Assembly: GCA_963764465.1 (NCBI GenBank)
Contig: CAVXSO010000006.1
Location: 930,001 to 994,000 of the forward strand
Length of the DNA stretch: 64,000 bases
Origin: JAJXXT01 sp963764465
Lineage (GTDB): Bacteria; Pseudomonadota; Alphaproteobacteria; Acetobacterales; Acetobacteraceae
Direction: 5' to 3'
Below, piece by piece: positions 32,453-41,037 of the stretch (position 1 is its first letter; each line of letters starts with the position of its first letter). Below the pieces are notes generated by a model. That model was not told the DNA's origin. It saw nothing but the letters and a program-made list of their open reading frames with translations, and searched no databases. The translations under genes were made by a program, and so were the position numbers.

Positions 32453-33313
32453 ATGGCGACGACGATCAGGAACCCCATCGAATGGGGCGCCGACCAGTTG
32501 CGGCTGGCGCGCGTGGCAATGGACGCGGCCGGACGGGCGGTGGCGGAGGCGGACCACGGGTACGGGCCGATACGGATCGCGCGGATCCATCTCGGGCATA
32601 TCGGCTGGTCGCTGCGGGAGGGGCTGGACGATTTCCTCGCCTGCCGCACGGACGTGGTGTTTCTTTGCGTGTTCTACCCCGTGGTGGGCCTGGTGCTGGG
32701 CTGGGCGGTGTTCGGGCACGGGATGCTGCAGCTGCTGTTCCCGCTTGCCTCCGGCTTCGCGCTGGTGGGGCCGGTGGCGGGGCTCGGGCTCTATGCGATG
32801 AGCCGCAACCGCGAACAGGGCGGAACGATCGCGATTGGCGATGCGTTGGGCGTGATCTCCGCGCCGGCGTTCGGGCGGATCGTGATGCTGAGCCTGATCA
32901 TGATCGGCGAACTGCTGGTGTGGCTGTGGGCGGCCTACGCGCTCTATGTGCTGACGCTGGGGCCGAAGCCGCCGGTCTCGCTCCGGCTGTTCGTGCATGA
33001 CGTGCTGAACACGCCGGCGGGGCATGCGATGGCGGCAATCGGGGTCGTGCTGGGGCTCGGGTTCGCGGTGCTGGCGCTGCTGCTGTTCCTCGCGTTTCCG
33101 CTGCTGCTGGACCGCGACGTGGGGCTGGCGGTGGCGATCGGCGCCTCCGTGCGGGCGGTGATCGCGAACAAGGCGGTGATGGCGGTCTGGGGCCTGGTGG
33201 TGGCGGTGGCCCTGGTGGCGGGGTCCATTCCGGCGTTTCTTGGGCTGGTCGTGGTGCTGCCGGTGCTGGGGCATGCGACGTGGCATTTGTATCGGCGCGT
33301 CATGCCGCGGTGA
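32453..33313 (+). CDS. DUF2189 integral membrane protein
   Basis: A 286-residue membrane protein with about six helices (VVFLCVFYPVVGLVLGWAVF, LLFPLASGFALVGPVAGLGLYAMSRNRE, IVMLSLIMIGELLVWLWAAYALYVL and others), the DUF2189 layout. Such proteins resemble cytochrome-c-oxidase-subunit-like membrane proteins of unknown role. ATG 32453 follows GGAG by about 9 bases. No operon partner is obvious; the next gene starts 80 bases later. Confidence 0.85.
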   Translation: MATTIRNPIEWGADQLRLARVAMDAAGRAVAEADHGYGPIRIARIHLGHIGWSLREGLDDFLACRTDVVFLCVFYPVVGLVLGWAVFGHGMLQLLFPLASGFALVGPVAGLGLYAMSRNREQGGTIAIGDALGVISAPAFGRIVMLSLIMIGELLVWLWAAYALYVLTLGPKPPVSLRLFVHDVLNTPAGHAMAAIGVVLGLGFAVLALLLFLAFPLLLDRDVGLAVAIGASVRAVIANKAVMAVWGLVVAVALVAGSIPAFLGLVVVLPVLGHATWHLYRRVMPR

Positions 33314-33393
33314 ACGAGGAAGCGCGCGACCCGCGGTGACGCGCCGCTGGGCATCTCTGCCGGCGCGGCTGCCGGACTGAACGCGGAGGGGAC

Positions 33394-34194
33394 ATGGCGA
33401 CGACGACGGCGCGGTTCCGCGCCCTGCATGCGGGGCCCTGCTTTGTCATTGCCAATGCCTGGGACCAGGGCACGGCGCGGATGCTGGCGGGGATGGGGTT
33501 CGGCGCCATCGCGACCTCCAGCGGGGCGGCGGCGGGCGCGCTGGGGCGGCTCGACGGGCATATCACGCGCGAGGAGGCGCTGGCGCACGCGCACGCGATT
33601 GCCAGCGCCGTCGACCTGCCGGTTTCCGCCGACCTGGAGAACGGGTTCGCGGACGCGCCGGAGGACGTTGCGCAGACGGTACGGATGGCGGCACGTGCGC
33701 GGCTCGCGGGATGTTCCATCGAGGATGCGATGGGGCCGGGCAAGGGACTCTACGGGTTCGAGGCGGCGGTGGCGCGGGTGGAGGCGGCGGCGCGGGCGGC
33801 GGCGGCGCACGACATGATGCTGACGGCGCGGGCGGAAGGGTTCATCAGGGGCGCGCCGGACCTCGAGGAGGTGATACGGCGGCTGCGCGCCTACGAGGCG
33901 GCGGGGGCGGATGTGCTGATGGCGCCGGGGCTGCCGGACCTCGATGCGGTACGGCGCGTGTGCGGCGCGCTGTCGCGGCCGTTCAATTTCATGGCGGGGA
34001 TTCCGGGGAAGTCCTTTTCGGTCGCGGAACTGGCGGCGGCGGGGGTGCGGCGCGTGAGCCTCGCGACGTCGCTGTGGCGGGCGGCGATGGGGGGGATGAT
34101 GCGGGCGGCGGAAGAGGTGCGGGAGCGGGGGACGTTCACCTATCTCGACAGCGCGCCGGGGACGGGTACGATCGCGAAACTGCTGGAGGGCTGA
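33394..34194 (+). CDS. Isocitrate lyase/PEP mutase superfamily protein
   Basis: A 266-residue barrel enzyme of the ICL/PEPM superfamily: NAWDQGTARMLAGMGFGAIATSSGA, the metal-binding DLENGF, CSIEDAMGPGKGLYG, and LTARAEGF. The KKCGH catalytic loop of isocitrate and methylisocitrate lyases is absent, so this is one of the many family members of unsettled substrate (oxaloacetate hydrolase or C-C/P-C lyase-like). It lies 60 bases upstream of the acyl-CoA ligase gene and may be co-transcribed. Confidence 0.85.
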   Translation: MATTTARFRALHAGPCFVIANAWDQGTARMLAGMGFGAIATSSGAAAGALGRLDGHITREEALAHAHAIASAVDLPVSADLENGFADAPEDVAQTVRMAARARLAGCSIEDAMGPGKGLYGFEAAVARVEAAARAAAAHDMMLTARAEGFIRGAPDLEEVIRRLRAYEAAGADVLMAPGLPDLDAVRRVCGALSRPFNFMAGIPGKSFSVAELAAAGVRRVSLATSLWRAAMGGMMRAAEEVRERGTFTYLDSAPGTGTIAKLLEG

Positions 34195-34253
34195 GGGGCC
34201 TTCCCGCGGGGCGGGCGCGCAGGCGCCGCTTCAACGTTTCGAGGTTGGGTCTG

Positions 34254-35825
34254 ATGGAAACGCCGCTGACACCGATGGAATTCGCGCGCCGGGCGCGCCG
34301 CCTCTATGCCGCGCGGGAGGCGGTGGTGGATGGCGAGAGGCGCTTCAGCTACGGCGAGTTCCTCGACCGGTGCGACCGGTGGTCGGCCGCGCTGCAGGCG
34401 ATGGGGGTGAAGCAGGGCGACCGCGTCGCGTACATCGCGCCGAACACGCATTCGAACCTGGAAGGCTACTACGCGGTGCCGCAGATCGGCGCGGTGCTGG
34501 TGCCGATGAACTACCGGCTGCTGGCGGCGGATTTCGAGTATATCCTGAACCATTCCGGTGCCACCGTGGTTTGCGTGCACGAGGATTACCTCGATGCGAT
34601 CGACGGAATTCGCGATCGGCTGCCGGGGGTGAGGCACTTCGTGGCGCTGGAGGGCGCACGCGAGGGGTGGATCGGCTACGAGGGGCGGCTGGCGGCGCAT
34701 GGGCCGGATTATGCCGCGGTGGCGATCGGGGAGAACGACCTGATCACCATCAACTACACGAGCGGGACGACGGCGCGGCCGAAGGGCGTGATGATCACGC
34801 ATCGCAACGCGTGGATGAACGCGATGGGCACGCTGGTGCACCACCACCTGACGCCGGCGGACCGCTACCTGTGGACGCTGCCGATGTTCCACGCCAACGG
34901 GTGGACGTTCACGTGGAGCAACACGGCGCGGGGGATGGCGCATGTGTGCCTGCGCCAGGTGGAGCCGCGCGCGATCTTCCGGCTGATCCGCGACGAGAAG
35001 ATCACCATGTTCTGCGCCGCGCCGACGGTGCTGATCGGGATTGCCAACGCGCCGGAGGAGATGATGGCGGGCGTGCCGCGCGGGGTGCGGCTGTTCACCG
35101 CGGGCGCGCCACCGGCCGCCGCCACGATCGAGATGGTGGAGAGCAGGCTGGGGTGGGAGCTGACGCATGTGTATGGGCTGACGGAGACCTCCCCGCTGAT
35201 CACGTTCTGCGAGCCGTTGCCGGAGCATGGGGCGCTTTCCGCGCGGGAGCTGGCGGAGGTGAAGGCGCGGCAGGGGGTGGAGCTGGTCAGCTCCGGCGAG
35301 CTGCGCGTGGTGGACGAGGAAGGACGCGAGGTGCCGCGCGACGGGGCGACGCTGGGCGAGATCACCGTGCGCGGCAACGTGGTGATGAAGGGGTACTACA
35401 ACGACCCCGAGGCGACGGCCGCCGCGATCCGCGATGGATGGTTCCATAGCGGGGATGCGGCGGTGGTGCACCCGGACGGGTACGTGGAGATCCGCGATCG
35501 TTTCAAGGACGTTATCATATCGGGCGGCGAGAATATTTCCTCGGTCGAGATCGAGGGGTGCCTGTTGCGCCACCCAGCGGTGCAGGAAGTGGCGGTGGTG
35601 GGGGCGAAGCACGAGAAATGGGGGGAGAGCCCGCATGCGTTCGTGATCCTGCGCGCGGGGGCGACGGCGACGGAGGAGGAGCTGAAGCGGTTCGTGCGCG
35701 ACAACCTGGCGCATTTCAAGACGCCGGGGTGGGTCAGCTTTGTCGATACGCTGCCGAAGACGGCAACGGGGAAGGTGCAGAAATACGTGCTGCGCGGCGG
35801 ACGCGCGGGGATTGCGCGGCAATAG
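34254..35825 (+). CDS. Acyl-CoA synthetase (AMP-forming ligase)
   Basis: A 523-residue ANL-superfamily enzyme that activates a carboxylic acid through acyl-AMP to the CoA thioester. Motifs are the P-loop YTSGTTARPKGV, THVYGLTETSP, the hinge region GDAAVVHPDGYVEIRDRFKDVIISGGENIS, and the catalytic lysine in LPKTATGKVQK. It resembles medium/long-chain fatty-acyl or dimethylsulfoniopropionate-type ligases; the substrate is not determinable. It follows the PEP mutase-like gene. Confidence 0.92.
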   Translation: METPLTPMEFARRARRLYAAREAVVDGERRFSYGEFLDRCDRWSAALQAMGVKQGDRVAYIAPNTHSNLEGYYAVPQIGAVLVPMNYRLLAADFEYILNHSGATVVCVHEDYLDAIDGIRDRLPGVRHFVALEGAREGWIGYEGRLAAHGPDYAAVAIGENDLITINYTSGTTARPKGVMITHRNAWMNAMGTLVHHHLTPADRYLWTLPMFHANGWTFTWSNTARGMAHVCLRQVEPRAIFRLIRDEKITMFCAAPTVLIGIANAPEEMMAGVPRGVRLFTAGAPPAAATIEMVESRLGWELTHVYGLTETSPLITFCEPLPEHGALSARELAEVKARQGVELVSSGELRVVDEEGREVPRDGATLGEITVRGNVVMKGYYNDPEATAAAIRDGWFHSGDAAVVHPDGYVEIRDRFKDVIISGGENISSVEIEGCLLRHPAVQEVAVVGAKHEKWGESPHAFVILRAGATATEEELKRFVRDNLAHFKTPGWVSFVDTLPKTATGKVQKYVLRGGRAGIARQ

Positions 35826-36030
35826 GGGAAAAGCGGAGAGCCACGCCTGGCGAAGGCTGGGCTCGGTTCACCCCTTCCGCCTGCCGCGTGGGGAGGCGAG
35901 AAATGGACCGCGCCCGGACGCGCGACGGCATGCCACGCGCCCGATTACCGCCCCCTCAGCCATCAACCATGAAGGGGGAGGACGCGACGTCTCACCGGTA
36001 CGACGAGCGGGAGCACGTCCAGCGGCCTCG

Positions 36031-36044
36031 TTGATTCAGATCAA
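36031..36044. promoter_or_regulatory. Perfect FNR/FixK-type box
   Basis: TTGATTCAGATCAA is a perfect TTGAT-N4-ATCAA palindrome, the binding site of FNR/FixK/Anr regulators responding to oxygen limitation. It lies in the 425-base gap between the ligase and the sulfatase, about 207 bases before the sulfatase ATG. No other recognised oxygen-regulated gene is adjacent. Confidence 0.6.
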
Positions 36045-36099
36045 TGACGAGCTCTCGGTGGGCCATCAAAAAAGACGTGGTTGATCGGCCGTTGAGGTA

Positions 36100-36139
36100 C
36101 CCTGGTTGACGCGCGCAGGCCCTGGTTGACGCGCGCAGG
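36100..36139 (+). repeat. Perfect 20-bp tandem duplication
   Basis: CCCTGGTTGACGCGCGCAGG occurs twice in direct contact (36100-36119 and 36120-36139). It lies about 110 bases before the sulfatase start, in a 425-base stretch (35826-36250) where I see no gene. It could be a duplicated promoter element (TTGAC resembles a -35 box) or an insertion scar. Confidence 0.85.
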
Positions 36140-36250
36140 ATTGAGAAATGCATCGGTTAATTCGAAGAAGCGGGCCCCGGTGCAGACGTTCAATGCCGGA
36201 GTTTTGTGCAAAAGCGTAGCGGCAGGTCAAAGCCAGTAGGAGATGTCCTG

Positions 36251-38731
36251 ATGAGGCGGCGGCAACTGTTCGAGACGACGGCGAAAGCAGCTTTGGCGAC
36301 CGCGATCGGGAGTGCGTGGATCAGAGGCGCCGGGGCACAGACGCAGGGCACCGGCACGCCGGCGAGCCCGTCGCGCGAGCCGGTTGGCACGGACGTCGGC
36401 GCGCCCGCAGGTACCACCCCGATCAGCGGCAAGCAGCTTCCCGCACCGGACCCGAGTTTCGGCGGTGTGATCAAGGAGCGGGCCTCGGAATCAACGCCTT
36501 GGTGGCCCCCACGCATCGTGCCGCCGAAGGGCGCGCCCAACGTGCTGCTCATCATGACGGATGATGTCGGCTTCAGCGCGCCGGCGACGTTCGGCGGTGT
36601 CGTTCCTACCCCGGCCCTGGATCGCATCGCGAACAACGGAGTGCGCTACACGAACTTCCACTCCACCTCGCTGTGCTCGCCGACCCGGGCGGCGCTGATC
36701 ACGGGCCGCAATCACCACGTCGCCGGGTTTGGCGTGGTGGACGAAATCGGTACGGGATATCCCGGCTATGATTCGATCATCCTGAAGGCCAACGGCACCA
36801 TTGGCACCATCATGAAGGAGAACGGCTACGCGACCTCGTGGTTCGGCAAGGACCACAACACGCCCAGCTTTCAGGCGACGCAGGTCGGACCGTTCGACCA
36901 GTGGCCGATTGGGATGGGTTTCGAGTATTTCTATGGGTTCGTCGGCGGCGACGCCAGCCAATGGCAGCCGAACCTGTTTCGCAACACGACGCCGATCTTC
37001 CCCTTCCAGGACAATCCCACCTGGAACCTGACGACGGCCATGGCCGACGAGGCCATCCAGTACATGAAGCAGCTCAAGGCGATCGCGCCCGACAAGCCGT
37101 TTCTGGTCTATTACGTACCCGGCGGCACCCACGCACCGCACAATCCGACACCGGAATGGATCGAAAAGATCAGCGACATGCACCTGTTCGATGACGGGTG
37201 GAACAAGCTGCGCGAGACGATCTTCGCCAATCAGAAGCGGCTCGGCATCATGCCCGAGAACGCCAAGCTGACCGAGTGGCCGAAGGAGCTGCCGCAATGG
37301 GACACGCTCAGCTGGGAGGAAAAGAAGCTCTTCATCCGGCAGGCGAATGTCTATGGCGCCTATCTGGGCTACACCGACCATGAGATCGGCCGTGTCATTC
37401 AGGCGGTCGAGGACCTCGGCGAACTCGACAACACGCTGATCATCTATATCAGCGGCGACAACGGCGCGAGCGCCGAGGGCATGCTCAACGGCACGCCGAA
37501 CGAGTTCACCACCTTCAATGGCGTCGAGGTGCCGGTGAAGGACCAGTTTCTCTGGTACGAGTTCTGGGGGTCCGACCGCACCTATCCGCATTTCGCGGCG
37601 CCGTGGGCGTGGGCGTTCGATACGCCCTTCAAATGGGTGAAACAGGTCGCTTCGCACTTCGGCGGAACGGCACAGGGAATGGCCATCTCCTGGCCCGGTC
37701 ACATCAATGACCCCGGCGGTATTCGCCGTCAGTTCCACCACATCATCGACATCGCCCCGACGATCCTTGAAGCAGCCGGCATTCCGCTGCCGGAGACGGT
37801 CAACGGCATCGCGCAGCGCCCGATGGATGGGGTCAGCATGACCTACACGTGGGACAAGGCGAACGCCGAAGCGCCGACCCGCCGCACCACGCAGTATTTC
37901 GAGATGCTGGGCAATCGGGCCATCTATCACGAAGGCTGGGTCGCGTGCACGACGCCGGTGACCATTCCGTGGGAGCTGAGCACGAAGACCCCTCCGGATG
38001 TGATCACCGGCTATAGTTGGGAACTCTACAACGTCCAGGAAGACCCCACCGAGTCCACGGATCTGGCCGCCGCGATGCCGGCGAAGCTCAAGGAGATGCA
38101 GGACCTGTTCTATGCCGAAGCGGCGAAGCATCAGGTTCTCCCGCTCGACAACTCAACCCTCGCCCGTTGGAACACCCCGCGCCCGAGCCTGACGACGGGA
38201 CGCAAGGTGTTCACCTATTCCGGCGAGCTTGTCGGGGTGCCGGCGAGCGGCGCGCCAAGCATTCTCAACAAATCCTACACCATCACGGCCGAAGTCGAGA
38301 TTCCCGAGGGCGGTGCGGAAGGCATGATCGTCACCCAGGGCGGCCGCTTCGGCGGTTACGGCCTGTTCCTGAGCAAGGGCCTGCTCGACGTTGATCGGGG
38401 GCGGATTGTGTTCATGTACAACCTGCTCGACCTCAAGCGCACCATGTGGGAGGGGCCCAGGCTGGACGCGGGCAAACACACCGTCAAGTTCGACTTCAAA
38501 TCGGACGGTCCCGGTTTGGGCAAGGGTGGTACGGGCATACTTTATGTGGACGGTCGGGAAGTGGCCCGAAATTCCATGGACCACACCACCCCAATCACCT
38601 TCCCGGAAGACGAAACCTTCGACATCGGGCAGGACACCCGCACGCCGCTGGCGCTCATCGAGTATCGCTATGATGTTCCGTTCAAGTTCACCGGCAAGAT
38701 CGACAAGCTGACGTTCGAACTTGATACGTAA
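36251..38731 (+). CDS. Arylsulfatase (formylglycine-dependent type I sulfatase)
   Basis: An 826-residue exported sulfatase. N-terminal MRRRQLFETTAKAALATAIG is a Tat-like signal. Metal-binding Asp104-Asp105 lie in LIMTDDVG; Cys142 in LCSPTRAALITGR is the residue converted to formylglycine by the generating enzyme, which is not in this window. Further motifs are GKDHN, HAPHNP and ISGDNGAS. The last 180 residues form a beta-rich domain (TITAEVEIPEGGAEGMIVTQGGRFGGYGLF). ATG 36251 follows AGGAG by 8 bases. GC is lower and codon use more even than the neighbours, suggesting horizontal transfer. Confidence 0.93.
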   Translation: MRRRQLFETTAKAALATAIGSAWIRGAGAQTQGTGTPASPSREPVGTDVGAPAGTTPISGKQLPAPDPSFGGVIKERASESTPWWPPRIVPPKGAPNVLLIMTDDVGFSAPATFGGVVPTPALDRIANNGVRYTNFHSTSLCSPTRAALITGRNHHVAGFGVVDEIGTGYPGYDSIILKANGTIGTIMKENGYATSWFGKDHNTPSFQATQVGPFDQWPIGMGFEYFYGFVGGDASQWQPNLFRNTTPIFPFQDNPTWNLTTAMADEAIQYMKQLKAIAPDKPFLVYYVPGGTHAPHNPTPEWIEKISDMHLFDDGWNKLRETIFANQKRLGIMPENAKLTEWPKELPQWDTLSWEEKKLFIRQANVYGAYLGYTDHEIGRVIQAVEDLGELDNTLIIYISGDNGASAEGMLNGTPNEFTTFNGVEVPVKDQFLWYEFWGSDRTYPHFAAPWAWAFDTPFKWVKQVASHFGGTAQGMAISWPGHINDPGGIRRQFHHIIDIAPTILEAAGIPLPETVNGIAQRPMDGVSMTYTWDKANAEAPTRRTTQYFEMLGNRAIYHEGWVACTTPVTIPWELSTKTPPDVITGYSWELYNVQEDPTESTDLAAAMPAKLKEMQDLFYAEAAKHQVLPLDNSTLARWNTPRPSLTTGRKVFTYSGELVGVPASGAPSILNKSYTITAEVEIPEGGAEGMIVTQGGRFGGYGLFLSKGLLDVDRGRIVFMYNLLDLKRTMWEGPRLDAGKHTVKFDFKSDGPGLGKGGTGILYVDGREVARNSMDHTTPITFPEDETFDIGQDTRTPLALIEYRYDVPFKFTGKIDKLTFELDT

Positions 38732-38800
38732 CAATCAGCCGCGAAACAGCGATGGCGTCGTCCCGCTGATCCGCGAGAGGCAGACACCGGGTTCCGGCGG

Positions 38801-39148
38801 ATGATGAAAAGGGTCCTCATTTTCGCGGCTCTCGCCGAAGCGGCGACGGGATTGGCATTGTTGCTGGTTCCGTCTTTCGTTGGCGGGTTGCTGTTTGGTG
38901 AGGAACTGACCGGTGTCGGCATACTGGCGGGGCGCGTCACCGGCATTGCCGTGATCGCACTGGCCATCGCATGCTGGCCGGGGCCGGCGGCGGCCGGCAT
39001 GTTTTTCTATAGCGCGGCTGTTGCGCTCTATTTTGCCTATCTCGGGTTCGCGGGCGGTTTTACGGGCATTGCGCTTTGGCCTGCTGTGGGTCTGCATCTT
39101 GTCCTCGCGGGCCTGTTGGGGCGCGGGCTCATCCGAGGCAATGGATGA
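38801..39148 (+). CDS. Small four-helix membrane protein
   Basis: A 115-residue protein of about four membrane helices (VLIFAALAEAATGLALLLVPSFV, GVGILAGRVTGIAVIALAIACW, MFFYSAAVALYFAYLGFA, LWPAVGLHLVLAGLLG). No family name is known to me; similar small membrane proteins occur next to sulfatases. It lies 69 bases after the sulfatase stop on the same strand and shares its composition. The 220 bases after it (39149-39368) hold no gene I can support. Confidence 0.72.
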   Translation: MMKRVLIFAALAEAATGLALLLVPSFVGGLLFGEELTGVGILAGRVTGIAVIALAIACWPGPAAAGMFFYSAAVALYFAYLGFAGGFTGIALWPAVGLHLVLAGLLGRGLIRGNG

Positions 39149-39368
39149 CGAGGACGGCGCGTGAATCAGCCCCCCTTTACGCCGGCCGCCGGGCGGCGTG
39201 CGGGAGACCGTGGTGCTGTGGACGATGCCGCACTCCGGCGCCCTCGACGATGCTGTAGCGCGCGACGGATTGCCGCCGTCGTGGCGGTCCGCGGTGCAGA
39301 ACCCGGCCCATGGCGCCTCCTTCCACGCGAGGGAGAATGCCGGACCGTCGAAACCCGGGATCAAACAC

Positions 39369-40985
39369 CTAGCGCGTGTAGATTTTCCGCAGTTCGGTCT
39401 TGAGGATCTTGCCGGTGGCGCCGTGGGGGATGCTGTCGGCGACGACGACGCGGTCCGGGATGGACCAGTTGGGGACCTTGTCCTTGTAGAAGGCGCGCAA
39501 TTCCTCCGGCGTGGGCGCGCGGCCCTGGCGGGGGACGACGATGAGGAGCGGGCGCTCACCCCATTTCTCGTCCGCAACGGCGATGGCGGCGGCTTCCGCC
39601 ACGTCCGGATGGGCGATGGCGATGTTCTCGATGGCAATCGAGCTGATCCATTCGCCGCCGGACTTGATGAGGTCCTTGGTGCGGTCCGTGAGGATGACGA
39701 AGCCCTCGGGCGAGATGACGCCGACATCGCCGGTGGGGAACCAGCCGTCGTCGCCGACCGAGGTTTCCGGCATGCGGTAATAGGAGCTGGCGACCCAGTG
39801 GCCGCGGAAGACGAGGTTGCCCTGGGTGTGCCCGTCCCACGGGATTTCGCCCGCTTCGTTCTCGGCGCGGACATCGACGCCGAAGACGGTACGGCCCTGG
39901 GTTGCCTGCTCGTCGAGGCGGGATGCGGCGTCGAGCGCGAGGGTGGCGGGCTTCGGGGCGTTCCAGGTCGCGACGGGGGAGCTTTCCGTCATGCCCCAGG
40001 CGTGCGAGACGGTGACGCCAAGTTTCGCGTATTCCGCCATCAGCGCGCGGGGGAAGGCGGAGCCGCCGGACATCAGGCGGTTCAGGGTGGCGAAGCGCCC
40101 TCCCCGCTCCCGCAGCCTGGCCAGCACGCCAAGCCAGACCGTCGGGACGCCGCCGGAGATGGTGACGCGCTCGCCGTCCAGCAGCGAAATGACCGATTCC
40201 GGATCGAGGTGGCGGCCGGGCAGGATCAGCGCCGCGCCGACCATGGGGGCGGTGAAGGGCAGGCCCCAGGCGTTGACGTGGAACATCGGCACGATGGGCA
40301 GCGCGCGATCCGTGGCGCGCAGGGCGGTGGTGTCGCCCATCGCCATCATCATCGCGTGCAGGACCATGGCGCGGTGGGAGAAGAGCACGCCCTTCGGGCG
40401 GCCGGTGGTGCCGGAGGTGTAGCAGAGGCCGCAGGCGGCGTTCTCGTCGAAGCTGGGCCACGCGTAGGCATCGTCCTCGCCGGCGAGGAGGGTTTCGTAG
40501 CAGAGGAGGTTGATGCCGGCGGGAAGGTCCAGCGCGGGCATCTCGGCCGCGGGGCAGAGGAGGACGACGGTGCGCAGCGTCTTTGCGAGCCTCGGTGCCA
40601 CGGCGGCGAGAATGGATGCGAAGCCGGGATCGGCGAAGATTATGTGGTCCTCGGCATGGTCGGCGATGTAGGCGATGTCGTCGTGGGAGAGGCGCGGGTT
40701 GATGGTGTTGCAGACGGCGCCCGAGCCCATGATGGCGTAGTAGAGCTCGAGATGGCGGTCCGAGTTCATGGCGAGCGTGCCGACGCGGTCGCCCGGTTTG
40801 ACGCCGAGTGACGCGAGCGCCCTGGCGAGGCGGCGGGTGCGGCGTTCCAGGGCCGCGTAATTGGTGCGGGCGATGCTGCCGTCGTCGCGGCGGGAGACGA
40901 TCTCGCCCGCTGCGTGGTGGCGCGCGGCGTGGCGCAGGATGGATGACACCAGCAGCGGCTGGTGCTGCATGAGTTCGAGTAGCAT
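39369..40985 (-). CDS. Fatty-acid/3-methylmercaptopropionyl-type CoA ligase
   Basis: A 538-residue AMP-forming ligase: P-loop CYTSGTTGRPKGVLFSHRAMV, HAWGMTESSP, hinge region TGDVGVISPEGFVILTDRTKDLIKSGGEWIS, and the catalytic lysine in GATGKILKTELRK. The N-terminus (LLELMQHQPLLVSSILRHAARHH) resembles long-chain acyl-CoA and methylmercaptopropionyl-CoA (DmdB-like) ligases. It lies 52 bases downstream of phaC on the same strand, and its ribosome-binding site is inside a 14-bp hairpin. It may supply acyl-CoA. Confidence 0.9.
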   Translation of the reverse strand: MLLELMQHQPLLVSSILRHAARHHAAGEIVSRRDDGSIARTNYAALERRTRRLARALASLGVKPGDRVGTLAMNSDRHLELYYAIMGSGAVCNTINPRLSHDDIAYIADHAEDHIIFADPGFASILAAVAPRLAKTLRTVVLLCPAAEMPALDLPAGINLLCYETLLAGEDDAYAWPSFDENAACGLCYTSGTTGRPKGVLFSHRAMVLHAMMMAMGDTTALRATDRALPIVPMFHVNAWGLPFTAPMVGAALILPGRHLDPESVISLLDGERVTISGGVPTVWLGVLARLRERGGRFATLNRLMSGGSAFPRALMAEYAKLGVTVSHAWGMTESSPVATWNAPKPATLALDAASRLDEQATQGRTVFGVDVRAENEAGEIPWDGHTQGNLVFRGHWVASSYYRMPETSVGDDGWFPTGDVGVISPEGFVILTDRTKDLIKSGGEWISSIAIENIAIAHPDVAEAAAIAVADEKWGERPLLIVVPRQGRAPTPEELRAFYKDKVPNWSIPDRVVVADSIPHGATGKILKTELRKIYTR

Positions 40986-40990
40986 CCCCT

Positions 40991-41030
40991 CGCCTCCCCC
41001 GTCTTGTCACGAGGTTAGACGGGGGAGGCG
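40991..41030 (-). promoter_or_regulatory. 14-bp hairpin covering the ribosome-binding site of the ligase gene
   Basis: Perfect arms CGCCTCCCCCGTCT (40991-41004) and AGACGGGGGAGGCG (41017-41030) surround a 12-base loop. In the phaC-ligase transcript the 3' arm contains GGGGGAGG, about 8 bases before the ligase ATG at 40985, so pairing would hide this site. There is no T-run after the stem, so it is a poor intrinsic terminator. Confidence 0.65.
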
Positions 41031-41037
41031 CGGGGCA

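Noticed and set aside
39149..39368. Short overlapping frames after the small membrane protein
   Set aside because: Several frames are open on both strands, none with a ribosome site or recognisable motif.
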